Assembly: GCA_945877125.1 (NCBI GenBank)
Contig: CAMCQT010000043.1
Location: 1 to 34,093 of the forward strand
Direction: 5' to 3'
Source: Candidatus Brevifilum fermentans
Lineage (GTDB): Bacteria; Chloroflexota; Anaerolineae; Anaerolineales; Villigracilaceae
DNA: 34,093 nt
Part shown: one piece after another, positions 1 to 8,419 of the stretch
Numbering within the stretch: position 1 is the first letter of the stretch
Layout of the letters: the number at the start of each line of letters is the position of its first letter
Notes under the pieces: model-generated
The model's database searches: none
What the model saw: only the letters and a program-made list of their open reading frames with translations
What the model was told of the DNA's origin: nothing
Translations under genes and position numbers: made by a program

Positions 1-352
1 GTTCATTTGTAAAATATGAACCCGGGTGAAAAATAATATCCGTTGCGCCTGCGAGGCAGCCATAATGTGCCGCGTCCATTAATCGCTTGCGAGATTTTGG
101 CCATTCTTCATCATTTGCATTTAAGTTTATAAAATATGGGGCGTGTACACTCAAAGCCACACCATGCACTTCACTGGTAGATTTTATTGCGGCGCAAGTT
201 GCTTCGGTCACACGCACTGATTGCACCCAACCCAGTTCCAGTGTGTCCAACCCAATGGATTTGCTGAATTCAATCGCGCCAACTGATCCGCCTAGTTTCT
301 TTGGCGTGCCGGAGGGTGAACCCACTGTACCGAATTTAAATGATAAAGTCAT
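1..352 (-). CDS. nfo: Endonuclease IV-like TIM-barrel AP endonuclease (3' end missing)
   Basis: The minus strand is open from ATG at 352 to the left edge (117 codons), so the C-terminus lies outside the window. The translation starts MTLSFKFGTVGSPSG and contains GLDTLELGW, LSVHAPYFINLNA and DIIFHPGSYF. These match the first strands of the xylose-isomerase-like TIM barrel of endonuclease IV, in the form common in archaea and Chloroflexota, where the HAPY and HPG histidines bind zinc. Family members cut DNA 5' of abasic sites in base-excision repair. A TGGAG ribosome-binding site precedes the ATG. The gene lies downstream of the cytochrome gene on the same strand, separated from it by a strong terminator, so it is probably transcribed independently. 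Start and family are well supported; the exact substrate is not. Confidence 0.8.
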   Translation of the reverse strand, partial: MTLSFKFGTVGSPSGTPKKLGGSVGAIEFSKSIGLDTLELGWVQSVRVTEATCAAIKSTSEVHGVALSVHAPYFINLNANDEEWPKSRKRLMDAAHYGCLAGATDIIFHPGSYFTNE

Positions 353-451
353 GGATACTCCAAGTGTTCAAGGATGTTGGGAAAGATTAAACAGTGGAAC
401 ATAAAGTCAGTTTACCATGATTGACAGGCTCGACCAGATTGGGGGAAGTAT

Positions 452-489
452 AAAAAAGAGTCGTTCCAAAGTTGGAACGACTCTTTTTT
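452..489 (-). terminator. Rho-independent terminator of the nine-motif cytochrome gene
   Basis: There are perfect 18-base arms (452-469 and 472-489) around a 2-base centre. The outer part of each arm is a run of A or T, so the structure can stop transcription on either strand. It begins 18 bases after the stop codon of the minus-strand cytochrome gene and separates it from the endonuclease gene. Confidence 0.9.
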
Positions 490-506
490 GCTCTATTACT
501 TGTTCT

Positions 507-2207
507 TTATTTCTCTGGCGCTCCCGCATCAATCCATTGTTTGACCAAGTCCAGTTCTTCAGGCGTTAGATTGAAGAAGTGTTTTTCACTCTGTGCTTTT
601 ACCAGTAAACTATTTGCCGAATCATTCGGCGCCACTACTGCCCCGTCTTTGCCACCCTTCATCAGGTCGGCATAGGTCGTGATATTTAATCCGCCAGAAG
701 CAGCTGCGCCATGGCAGGCTCCGCATTTTGTCGTAAAGAGTGCGCCGATATTTGAGTCGTAGCTGACTGGGGCGGATGATGAGGTTGCTGGTTTAGCTGG
801 AGCCGGAGTGGGCGTGGGGATTTGGTCCTTCAATATTTCGCGCAAGGCTGGAGCGTCAAACCCAGCGTAGGTGAACACGCTCCCGTGACAGGCGCTGTTT
901 GAGCAGAAAGATGTATTGCTTGTGCCGCCTGCGCCCTCGGTGGTGTGGCATTGCGCGCAGGTCTGATCCATGGATTTGTTGTGCAAGTTGATCCAATTGG
1001 GGTTGAGATGCGTGTCAGGTTCAACTCCGCCGCTGTTGATTTCAATCTTCGCTACCAAATCCTTTGCGCTGGAAACAACTGGGATGGAATGGCAGAGGTT
1101 GCATTCAAGGCGCACAGCCTTATTTTCTGCATCGAGATGTTTGCCGTCATGACAACGAAAACAGCCGGGTGAATTGATGTGCCCGAGGTTGTTGGGATGT
1201 GTTGATGAATCAACTTTTTGATCGTGGAAAACTGTGCGGTCGTAGATGGCTTGAAGTTCAGTCACTGCCTTTTGGACTTTCTCGCTGTTTTGTCCATAGT
1301 AATCAGAAAAATTACTCTTGTAATCTTCTTCAAGAGCCGTGATGGCTTTGATGGCATCATCGCGAGTTTCGTATTCGACAGTCAGCACATCTACAGATTT
1401 CTGGCGAATGGATGGAATGGCTGGGTCAATTACACCGCGCGACATGGAATCGTCAACTGAGTCGGAGGGGTATTTAAAATTGTGAGACACACGATTATGA
1501 CAGGTCGTACAGCTTACTTCTGTGAGTTTGCTTTCATCCACAGTGGCTGGGTCAAAGCCAGACTCAACATCAGTGTATTCTGTGTACGTGCCATCGTCAT
1601 TGTAGGCGCGCACGTAGGGAATTTCCTGGCTTAAAGGATCTGTGGAATAGTACTCAACCTTGTTCATAATATGCCAGTGGATGCCTTTGCCAAGTCCCTG
1701 GTTTTTATCGCCGCCGCCTGTCTTCAAAATGATGCGGGTCGTGGATACTGTATTGTCAGTGTCGTTGGCGAAGTGCTTGATGGTACGCAGGCTGTCATCG
1801 GAGAAAGTCTCTGGCTGATGACATTTTTCACAGGTGTCACGGGCTGGGCGCAAGGCGTTGGCGCGGATCGGATATTCATAAAGTGAAAAGGTCATATAGT
1901 AAATTTCATGCAGTGCCTGTGATTTACGCATGAGTTGGTCAACAAATGAAGCACGTCCCACATGACATTCTTCACAGGTGACATTTGCGTGCGGCGAATT
2001 CGCGTGTGTCACGCCTTGGGGCGGCATGGTATGGCAGGCGGTTCCGCAGAATTCTGTGGAATTGGTGCGTTCCCATCCATAGTTTCCACCTGCAAAGATA
2101 ATAATAAAAAGAATAGTCAGTGCCAAATACGGCAATATGTAAGTCCAGCGTGACGACCCGGGCTCCGGCACAAAAAACTTCCCAATTCGTTCCAACAGCT
2201 TTTTCAT
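507..2207 (-). CDS. NapC/NirT-like membrane multihaem cytochrome c with C-terminal planctomycete-type cytochrome domain
   Basis: 566 residues from the ATG at 2207, preceded by GGAGG; an in-frame upstream ATG at 2261 has no comparable site. Residues 21-42 form a single membrane anchor. Nine haem-binding motifs follow: CGTACH (54, three residues between cysteines), CEECH (78), CEKCH (126), CTTCH (233), CFRCH (349), CNLCH (369), CAQCH (417), CSNSACH (435, four residues between) and CGACH (495). The N-terminal anchor with its CGTACHTM motif resembles NapC/NirT/NrfH quinol dehydrogenases. The last ~85 residues, after a Pro/Thr linker, resemble the planctomycete-type cytochrome domain (CGACHG, SGGLNITTYADL, then a PNDSANSLL segment). 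Likely role (inference): taking electrons from menaquinol at the outer face of the membrane and passing them to extracytoplasmic acceptors. It is divergent from the cytochrome/FeS/NrfD operon. Confidence 0.85.
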   Translation of the reverse strand: MKKLLERIGKFFVPEPGSSRWTYILPYLALTILFIIIFAGGNYGWERTNSTEFCGTACHTMPPQGVTHANSPHANVTCEECHVGRASFVDQLMRKSQALHEIYYMTFSLYEYPIRANALRPARDTCEKCHQPETFSDDSLRTIKHFANDTDNTVSTTRIILKTGGGDKNQGLGKGIHWHIMNKVEYYSTDPLSQEIPYVRAYNDDGTYTEYTDVESGFDPATVDESKLTEVSCTTCHNRVSHNFKYPSDSVDDSMSRGVIDPAIPSIRQKSVDVLTVEYETRDDAIKAITALEEDYKSNFSDYYGQNSEKVQKAVTELQAIYDRTVFHDQKVDSSTHPNNLGHINSPGCFRCHDGKHLDAENKAVRLECNLCHSIPVVSSAKDLVAKIEINSGGVEPDTHLNPNWINLHNKSMDQTCAQCHTTEGAGGTSNTSFCSNSACHGSVFTYAGFDAPALREILKDQIPTPTPAPAKPATSSSAPVSYDSNIGALFTTKCGACHGAAASGGLNITTYADLMKGGKDGAVVAPNDSANSLLVKAQSEKHFFNLTPEELDLVKQWIDAGAPEK

Positions 2208-2903
2208 AGATACCTCCAGAGATAGCAGTATTAATAGTGCTTGGTTGTATATTCCTGCCAAAGCAATTTATTTTTCGTGCTCTATTTCAGATCAAATTTT
2301 ATTGGGTCAATTTTTTTCGTGTTTAGCGTGTCACACTGGCTGAAACACGAGTGTGTAGATGTAGATTGGTTAGTATAATCCAAACTTGCCGTATTTTAGC
2401 GGCAAACAGCGGGCGTAAAATATGATTTTCTCAAGGTTGAAAAACCTTAGAGCAAATTCGGTGAAAAGAGCGAATAACGTGAAAAAATAAAAATTCGAGT
2501 TTTTCGCCTTGTTTGCGTAATTGGCGTTGAAGTTTTGCCGCAAAATACAAACAAGTCAATTTGTTTTGAGAAAGCTCTGGGACGTAAAAATTTTGAATTT
2601 ATTTTCTAAACACAAAGTATGCAAAGGTCACGAAGAAAAAATGATATGCGCTCATGGTAAACAGGAAGTATCAGTGGAAGACCTTTGCGTACCCATTAAA
2701 CAATTGAGTCGGCTTTGTATGTATAAGGAAGCGTGATACTTAATCCGTAAGAATTGAAATAGCAGGATGAATTTTATGCGCTATTGTCATAATTCGGATG
2801 ACATTCAGTTGATTTGATAATGACAGGTTGCACTTTGCCTGTCGTGCAAATTGAAGTAACCTTAAACATGTGTAAGAAACCCTTAATACTCGGAGAATGT
2901 AAT
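2208..2903. other. Divergent intergenic region between two cytochrome transcription units
   Basis: About 700 AT-rich bases with no convincing gene. The region must hold the promoters of both the nine-motif cytochrome gene (minus) and the seven-haem/FeS/NrfD operon (plus). A short hairpin (TGCCG/CGGCA, 2387-2404) and a partial palindromic repeat (2621-2688) are visible. A TATAAT at 2374-2379 on the plus strand lacks a clear partner hexamer. Short open frames here have no ribosome-binding site or protein-like composition. Confidence 0.5.
2621..2688. repeat. Degenerate palindromic repeat (GCAAAGGTC...GACCTTTGC)
   Basis: Nine-base inverted arms at 2621-2629 and 2680-2688 flank a less-paired centre. 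The left flank reads CACAAAGTAT before the arm. This style of 'cacaaagt-gcaaaggtc' palindrome recurs in altered form near 18470-18520 and 23095-23160, so it looks like a decayed copy of a dispersed element. Confidence 0.45.
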
Positions 2904-3731
2904 ATGAGCAAAAAGCACCCTGAATTCAAGAATGGTCTTGTGTTTTTAGTGTCTGCAATTGTCATTGCACTATTTGCGTTTCTGGCTCTTAGCCCAAGCC
3001 AAAATGCCAAAGCAACAGCGCCCGGACAAGCTGCTGACACCTGTAAATCCTGTCACGAAGATCAATTTAAACTGTGGACCGTTAGCAAGCATGGCTCTGT
3101 GCCGATTGATTGCGAAAGCTGCCATGGACTGACAGGCGGCGAAGGATCTCACCCAGAGTTGCCCTATTCGGTGAAGAGCCAGGCATTGACTTGCGAAACT
3201 TGTCACGCAGATAAAGCCGCGGAATGGAAATCCAGCCGTCACGGAGAGATCAACCTTGGTTGTACTTCCTGCCACGAGCCACATTCACAACAGCAAAAAG
3301 TACTCGATGATAACCAATTGATCTGCGCCAACTGCCACAAAGGACAATTTGAGGCGTCGCATGATTCGACACATGCTGCGGCTGGCTTGACCTGCGAAAA
3401 CTGTCATTTAGGCGAAGATAGCGGGCATAGTTTCAAAGCCACAATTGCTTCCTGCGAATCCTGCCATTCTGACATCCACGAAGCCAATCAGTTGATTGTT
3501 GCCGGGGTGGCGATAGAACCTGTCGCAACGGAACCCGCTGAGGCGGCGGCAGAAGCAACGGCGGAACCAGCGTCAGCCCCTGTCGCAGAGGAAAACGTCG
3601 AAGCGACTCCTGAAAAAGGCGGCATAAATCTCCCATCCTGGTTGTTATTGATTGCCGGTTTGTTAATTGGCGGCTTTGGCGCCTGGGTTATCTTCGGAAA
3701 AGATCCTGGTACCCCGACCCCGGAAAAATAA
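2904..3731 (+). CDS. Seven-haem membrane-bound cytochrome c (c7/c3-like)
   Basis: 275 residues from ATG 2904, preceded by GGAG; the upstream in-frame extension to 2814 has no such site. An N-terminal signal-anchor (residues 11-29) is followed by seven CxxCH motifs at residues 47, 70, 97, 120, 141, 164 and 184. Extra histidines that could be distal ligands lie between them. An Ala/Glu/Pro-rich spacer leads to a C-terminal membrane helix (about 244-266). It is the first gene of a three-gene operon with a ferredoxin-type and an NrfD-type subunit. This arrangement is known from quinone-linked respiratory complexes such as Qrc and alternative complex III, where a multihaem cytochrome exchanges electrons with the FeS and membrane subunits. 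Direction of electron flow cannot be read from sequence. Confidence 0.85.
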   Translation: MSKKHPEFKNGLVFLVSAIVIALFAFLALSPSQNAKATAPGQAADTCKSCHEDQFKLWTVSKHGSVPIDCESCHGLTGGEGSHPELPYSVKSQALTCETCHADKAAEWKSSRHGEINLGCTSCHEPHSQQQKVLDDNQLICANCHKGQFEASHDSTHAAAGLTCENCHLGEDSGHSFKATIASCESCHSDIHEANQLIVAGVAIEPVATEPAEAAAEATAEPASAPVAEENVEATPEKGGINLPSWLLLIAGLLIGGFGAWVIFGKDPGTPTPEK

Positions 3732-3782
3732 CTTTAGAAATTGATGCTGGGCTGGCTTTGTGCCAGTCCCCTGGAGGTCTGA

Positions 3783-4625
3783 ATGAACGAAAAAAATGAA
3801 ACTCCTCTTGCAGAGGGAGAACAGAAGATTGCCCGCCGTGACCTGCTGAAAGTTGGCGGCGCGTTGCTGGGAGCCGCTGGACTGGCACAGTTTTTTAGCC
3901 TGAGTTCATTGGCTGTGCGTAATAAATCCGAAGGGCAAGAGGGGAGCGGTCCCAAATGGGGTATGTTGATAGACATTAACAAGTGCATCGGCTGTAATTA
4001 CTGCACTTATGCCTGTCAGGCTGTCAACAATCTGGCTGACGACATGCTTTATAACGTGGTGACCACCGAAACTACGCAATCTGGCGAGGAGTTCTTTCTA
4101 TCCCGCCCATGTATGCAGTGCGAGGAAGCCCCCTGTGTACACGTTTGCCCGGTGGGAGCGACCTACTATCGCCCTGATGGCATTGTGGCGATGGATTACA
4201 CCCGCTGTATTGGCTGCCGATATTGTCAGGTGGCTTGCCCGTATGGCGCGCGCGTTTTCAACTGGCGCGACCCGATCGGGACCAGTCCCAAAGCCCCCAC
4301 TTTTGGAACACAGGAAGTGGAAAACCGTCCGCGCGGCGTGGTGGAAAAATGCCACTTCTGCTCACATCGTATTGACTTTGGACTGGAAAATGGACTTGTG
4401 CCCGGCGTGGACCTTTTGGCAACCCCTGCCTGTGTCGTCGCCTGCCCAACTGGCGCGCGTGTCTTTGGCGACCTGACCGATGCCACCAGTCCCATTTCAA
4501 CGGCACAAGTTGAAGCAAGTGTCACTCTGCGCCTGCGCGAAGAGCTAAGCACAGAACCGCGTGTATATTATGTCTCGCCTGTTGCTGAGTCGCAAGCGCC
4601 GTTTATTCAGAATGTGGGGAGGTAA
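3783..4625 (+). CDS. Tat-exported four-cluster 4Fe-4S ferredoxin subunit (HybA/NrfC/PsrB-like)
   Basis: 280 residues, with GGAGG directly upstream. Residues 18-38 form a twin-arginine signal or anchor (ARRDLLK followed by a hydrophobic stretch), so the protein should act outside the cytoplasmic membrane. Sixteen cysteines fall in the order expected for four [4Fe-4S] clusters: C68/71/74/78, C110/113/118/122, C142/145/148/152 and C190/193/217/221, with CIGC and CPxGA signatures. This is the HybA/DmsB/NrfC electron-transfer family, which links haem or molybdenum subunits to an NrfD-type membrane partner. It starts 51 bases after the seven-haem gene and ends 3 bases before the NrfD gene, so tight co-expression is likely. 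No catalytic molybdopterin or hydrogenase gene is adjacent. Confidence 0.9.
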   Translation: MNEKNETPLAEGEQKIARRDLLKVGGALLGAAGLAQFFSLSSLAVRNKSEGQEGSGPKWGMLIDINKCIGCNYCTYACQAVNNLADDMLYNVVTTETTQSGEEFFLSRPCMQCEEAPCVHVCPVGATYYRPDGIVAMDYTRCIGCRYCQVACPYGARVFNWRDPIGTSPKAPTFGTQEVENRPRGVVEKCHFCSHRIDFGLENGLVPGVDLLATPACVVACPTGARVFGDLTDATSPISTAQVEASVTLRLREELSTEPRVYYVSPVAESQAPFIQNVGR

Positions 4626-4628
4626 CCC

Positions 4629-5891
4629 ATGCTTTCCGATATTCATTGCCCAACCATTCAGATTGGTAAACGCTCGATCATCGTCTTTCCCTATTGGATC
4701 AGCCTATTAATTGTTGGCATCCTCTTTGGGTTGGTCGGCGCTTTTACTGTCCTGCGCGACGGTTTGCAAGTAACCGGTTTATCTAATGCCATTCCCTGGG
4801 GTCTGTGGATTTCTGTAGACCTTTCTGCCATTGCCATGGGCGGGAGCGCCTTTGTCTTTGGTGTGGTTGTTTACATCTTGCGTATCAAACGTTTTGATGT
4901 GATCGGCAAATTGGCTGTTTTGTTGGGTTTTCTCGGTTACTCAACGGCAGGCATGGTGCTGCTATTTGATCTTGGTCAGCCGTTGCGTTTCTGGCATCCG
5001 ATTGTTTTCTGGCAGCCTCACTCGCTCTTGTGGGAAGTGACCATGTGCGTGGTGCTGTATCTGAGCGTGCTAATCGCGGAAGTTCTGCCGATTGTGCTTG
5101 AACATCCCATCTTCCATATGCACCCGTGGCTCACCCGTTTCCCGATCCTCGGCGGACTGATGAAGTTCGCGCATAAAGTGGCGCATTGGTTCCACACAGC
5201 CGGTCCAATACTGGCTGTGGCTGGGCTTACGCTTTCCCTTTTACACCAAGCGTCCCTTGGAGCCACCTACTCGGTGCTGGCAGGGCGCGGTATTTGGTTC
5301 AATCAAAGCGCGCCGGTGCAATTTGTGTTTTCAGCCATGAGCGGCGGTATTTCTCTGCTTTTCCTTGCGAGTGTCTTTGTTTTCCGCGTCATGCGTCCCG
5401 GTCAGGTTAGCGATGGGGCTCTGCGGGATGTTGCCCGCATTGCAGGCGGCGTTACGTTGCTGCTCACCTACCTCCGCGTTTGGGATTGGGCTGTGACCAA
5501 TTACTATAGCTTCAACAGGGTGATTGCCTTGCAAACCGAGGTGCTGGATACCATCTCACCTTACACACTCACGTTCTGGCTGGGACAGGCGATTCTGCCC
5601 ATCATTGCAGGCTCTATCCTGTTGTCAGCCCAAAAGGTCAACTTCCGCTACCTGATGGCTGCGGCGGTTATTCCGATCATTGCGGCTGTCCTCACACGCT
5701 GGAACTACAACTTTGCCGGACTGGTTGCCTCGATCACCTACGATCCATTCACACCAGGCGTTATTCTCAATTCCTACACTCCAACCTGGGTCGAATTCTC
5801 CGTTGCCACTCTTGTCCTCTGCTACTGGCTATTGATGTTCAGCCTCGCGGCGCGTTACCTGCCATTCCAATCCATGAAAGAGCATCACTAA
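4629..5891 (+). CDS. NrfD/PsrC-family integral membrane quinone-interacting subunit (HybB-like)
   Basis: 420 residues with about ten hydrophobic segments, first near residues 17-42 and last near 389-412. Motifs such as AIPWGLWISVDLSAIAMGG and WLGQAILPII are typical of the NrfD/PsrC/HybB family. Members exchange electrons with menaquinone near the periplasmic face, and some are thought to move protons. Three bases separate it from the FeS gene; a GGGGAGG precedes the ATG. A terminator follows, making this the last gene of the operon. At ten segments it resembles the longer HybB/QrcD/ActC types more than eight-helix NrfD. The partner subunits argue for a Qrc-like module, although no QrcB-like subunit is encoded here. 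Confidence 0.9.
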   Translation: MLSDIHCPTIQIGKRSIIVFPYWISLLIVGILFGLVGAFTVLRDGLQVTGLSNAIPWGLWISVDLSAIAMGGSAFVFGVVVYILRIKRFDVIGKLAVLLGFLGYSTAGMVLLFDLGQPLRFWHPIVFWQPHSLLWEVTMCVVLYLSVLIAEVLPIVLEHPIFHMHPWLTRFPILGGLMKFAHKVAHWFHTAGPILAVAGLTLSLLHQASLGATYSVLAGRGIWFNQSAPVQFVFSAMSGGISLLFLASVFVFRVMRPGQVSDGALRDVARIAGGVTLLLTYLRVWDWAVTNYYSFNRVIALQTEVLDTISPYTLTFWLGQAILPIIAGSILLSAQKVNFRYLMAAAVIPIIAAVLTRWNYNFAGLVASITYDPFTPGVILNSYTPTWVEFSVATLVLCYWLLMFSLAARYLPFQSMKEHH

Positions 5892-5913
5892 AAAAATAAA
5901 TCAGAATTGACAC

Positions 5914-5957
5914 ATAAAAGCCCCGAAGGATGAAGACTACTCCTTTGGGGCTTTTAT
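5914..5957 (+). terminator. Rho-independent terminator after the NrfD gene
   Basis: Seventeen-base arms (5914-5930 and 5941-5957) with one non-Watson-Crick pair flank a 10-base loop. The stem has a GGGG/CCCC core and ends in a T-rich tract. It lies 23 bases after the stop codon of the membrane subunit. Confidence 0.85.
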
Positions 5958-6110
5958 GTTGATTTAAAGGATAACTCACTCGTTCCGATACGCCTTGGGC
6001 TGGTTTTTCCAATAAACAGCTTAAGCTGCCGCCTCAGGTTTTTTGTGCCCATGCCAAGGGTCGTTCTTTACCGCCGAAGCATTGTTAACTTGGTAAGCGC
6101 AGACCTTGTG

Positions 6111-6148
6111 GACTCGCAGATCACATTCCTCAGGGTGATCTGCGAGTC
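6111..6148. repeat. 14-base perfect hairpin in the convergent intergenic region
   Basis: Arms 6111-6124 and 6135-6148 (GACTCGCAGATCAC and its complement) enclose a 10-base loop. No T-run follows on either strand, so it is less terminator-like than its neighbours. It may be a repeat copy or a second structure in the convergent region. The rest of 5958-6110 contains nothing convincing. Confidence 0.6.
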
Positions 6149-6154
6149 TGAATC

Positions 6155-6191
6155 AAAAAAGATGACAAGCCTTGCGGCCTGCCATCTTTTT
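6155..6191 (-). terminator. Rho-independent terminator of the ten-haem lipoprotein gene
   Basis: On the minus strand an 11-base stem (6186-6176 with 6171-6161, including G-U pairs) closes a GCAA tetraloop and is followed by six T. It begins about 29 bases after the stop codon of the minus-strand cytochrome gene. Confidence 0.9.
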
Positions 6192-6214
6192 GTTTAACAT
6201 GACCCTGTTATGGG

Positions 6215-8419
6215 TTACGGACGAGTGAACTTGGTCACATCGCCACCGAGGTCTTCAATGCTATCGTACATGACCTGGATGATGTACTTGCCGCCATGAA
6301 CACCAGCGCCCGGATTCTTACGGACGAAGTTGAAGTTAAAGGCAGCCTTGAGCAAGCGAGGCGTCCAAGTGGAGTAAGCCGTGGTCTTGCCGTCTACTTC
6401 ATCGGCTTTGTCGTCGCCATTGGCGTCAACGAACCAGTATGGGTAAACATCAGGATTGTAGGTAATGCCAGTACCGGCTGTGGTCTTGGCATACTTCTGA
6501 ATTTCAACATAAAGGACATCGCGTAAGGAGCGGTACTCAGTGCGGATGCCTTCGGTTACGTCGCCGTTACCGTTGTAATCAGCGGTGGAGCTCATGCCGC
6601 GGATATCGTCAACTGCAACTTCACCATGACAAGCCACGCAGGTTTCTTCCTTGGGAGTGCCCGTGTGCACATCGTGACATCCAACGCAGCCGGCTTTGCC
6701 GTCTACTTCAGCGTGCGTGTTGGTGCCCACGTAGGTCTTGCCTTCGTATTCATAGAAGCCTTGCGCGTCGGTACCAAACCAGACAGCGGCAATGCCAAGA
6801 TAATGGGCATTGATGAAGCTGAATTTGACATCTTTGTCGTTGGCATCTTTGATTGCAGCAACGACTGTATCGGGTGCGTCAGCAGCGCCGGGGAACAAGG
6901 CAATCTTATCATCCACGGTCACCTTGGAAGCGCGACCCTGATGACATTCGATGCACAGATTGGAAGCGGCGCCTTCGCCAAAGCTCACAACCTTGCCGGA
7001 GGGCATGGTCACATCTTTGCCAGCGATGAGAGCGGGGAAGTTCGCGCCATCATGGCAGGTCAAACACATTAAACCGTTGCCAGCAGGAACGCCTTCTTCA
7101 GGAATTGTCTCGCCAGCGAGGAGTATGGGCAGGCCCGTACCACTGTGACACTTGGCGCAGGCGGCTTCGACAACGTAGGAAGGGGTGCCGTCATCGTTCA
7201 TATCCCAATGGCGGAAAGCTTCTGAAGAACCATCAAAGTGACCAGTGTCTTGACGAACAAGGGTGGTCGCATCGAACTTGGTGGTCAATTTTTCGCTGGC
7301 ATTCACATCTTCGATGGAATCCACAAGCAATTCGATGATGTACTTGCCACCATGAGCAAAAGCGCCTGGATCCTTGATGGAAACCTGGTAGTTATAAGCA
7401 GCTTTCAACAAACGGGGAGTCCAATTTGGATAAGCCTTGCCGTCAGCGCCCATAAAGTAGGGGTAGGTGACTGCATCGTATTTGATTTCCGCGCCGTTAA
7501 CTTCCAAGGCATAGGCTTGCATCGAGGCTAACAGAGTTTCCTGTAAACCTTGAATTTCGAAGGCAACGCCTTCGGTCACATCGCCATCACCATCATAGTC
7601 CTGGGCAGAGGAAGGTTCACGAACATTCTTGAGGTCGTCAACAGATACGACGCCGTCATGACATTCGGCGCAAGCTTCAACCTTAACTTCGAGGCTGTGC
7701 GAGTCGTGGCAACCGAGACAAGTGTCGAAGCCGCCAACATGCTGGTGCTTCATATCGTAGGACTTGCCTTCATATTCATAGCCCATTTTTACCTGAGAGC
7801 CGTAGAGCGTGCCGCCGGCAGCGAAGTAATGGACATTGCTAAAGCCAAGAGAGACATCCTTGCCAGCGTCATCCTTATAAGGAGCGGGCGCAACATCGGG
7901 GTCAAGGTTCTCGCCGAATTTTGCGAGTTTTGCATCGAGGCTTACTTTGGATTCACGTCCCTGGTGACAGGTCATACAACGAGCCTCTGGGCCGAGGTTC
8001 TCGATGACTGCACCGGAAGGGAATGTGACTGAGGTCAATGCATCAGCGGCATCATTGTGGCACATGGCGCAGGTAAAAGCCTGACCAGGGGCCGCAACAG
8101 CGGCGTCTACTTTGCCGTCAGTAACGAAATCTACAAAACCGGTTTCGCTGTGGCATTTCGCACAACTGGTCGGGATTTCAGCAGGAGTCTCTCCGTCCCA
8201 ATGGACGAAGGCTTCTGCGGCGGCATCAGCATGACCAGAAGCAGCGAAAATGGGCTTGATCGCTTCGGCTGGGTCTACTGTGGGAACTGCTGTGGGAGCT
8301 ACCGTAGCGGGAACTTCGGTAGGCACAACTGGGGCTGGGGTGGCGGTGGCGCAAGCGGCTAATACAACAGCCGTTACGATCAGCAGACCAACTAGTACAA
8401 GTAATTTTTTGAGTGTCAT
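6215..8419 (-). CDS. Ten-haem cytochrome c lipoprotein with internal duplication
   Basis: 734 residues, with an AAGGAG site before the ATG. A lipobox (LAAC, C23) predicts a lipid-anchored extracytoplasmic protein, followed by a Pro/Thr/Val-rich tether. Ten CxxCH motifs occur as two sets of five: residues 86, 117, 148, 234, 250 and 421, 452, 489, 578, 594. The halves repeat the same order of landmarks: HWD, CAKCH, CHQGR.SKV, a FxxxHY segment, CxGCH, CHG/CHD, DYDGDGDVTEG or DYNGNGDVTEG, WTPRLLKAA, and HGGKYII with DSIED. This shows a full domain duplication. The probable role is electron storage or transfer at the cell surface; terminal reductase activity cannot be excluded. It is monocistronic with its own terminator and lies convergent to the cytochrome/FeS/NrfD operon. 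Confidence 0.88.
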   Translation of the reverse strand: MTLKKLLVLVGLLIVTAVVLAACATATPAPVVPTEVPATVAPTAVPTVDPAEAIKPIFAASGHADAAAEAFVHWDGETPAEIPTSCAKCHSETGFVDFVTDGKVDAAVAAPGQAFTCAMCHNDAADALTSVTFPSGAVIENLGPEARCMTCHQGRESKVSLDAKLAKFGENLDPDVAPAPYKDDAGKDVSLGFSNVHYFAAGGTLYGSQVKMGYEYEGKSYDMKHQHVGGFDTCLGCHDSHSLEVKVEACAECHDGVVSVDDLKNVREPSSAQDYDGDGDVTEGVAFEIQGLQETLLASMQAYALEVNGAEIKYDAVTYPYFMGADGKAYPNWTPRLLKAAYNYQVSIKDPGAFAHGGKYIIELLVDSIEDVNASEKLTTKFDATTLVRQDTGHFDGSSEAFRHWDMNDDGTPSYVVEAACAKCHSGTGLPILLAGETIPEEGVPAGNGLMCLTCHDGANFPALIAGKDVTMPSGKVVSFGEGAASNLCIECHQGRASKVTVDDKIALFPGAADAPDTVVAAIKDANDKDVKFSFINAHYLGIAAVWFGTDAQGFYEYEGKTYVGTNTHAEVDGKAGCVGCHDVHTGTPKEETCVACHGEVAVDDIRGMSSTADYNGNGDVTEGIRTEYRSLRDVLYVEIQKYAKTTAGTGITYNPDVYPYWFVDANGDDKADEVDGKTTAYSTWTPRLLKAAFNFNFVRKNPGAGVHGGKYIIQVMYDSIEDLGGDVTKFTRP

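Noticed and set aside
507-2261. Longer start of the nine-motif cytochrome at 2261
   Set aside because: The upstream ATG lacks a ribosome-binding site, and the extra 18 residues precede a GGAGG that correctly positions ATG 2207.
6008-6150. Minus-strand open stretch reading VCAYQVNNASAVKNDPWHGH
   Set aside because: Looks protein-like for about 40 codons but has no start codon, begins inside a hairpin, lies downstream of a strong terminator and ends in TAA; treated as chance or an untraceable remnant.
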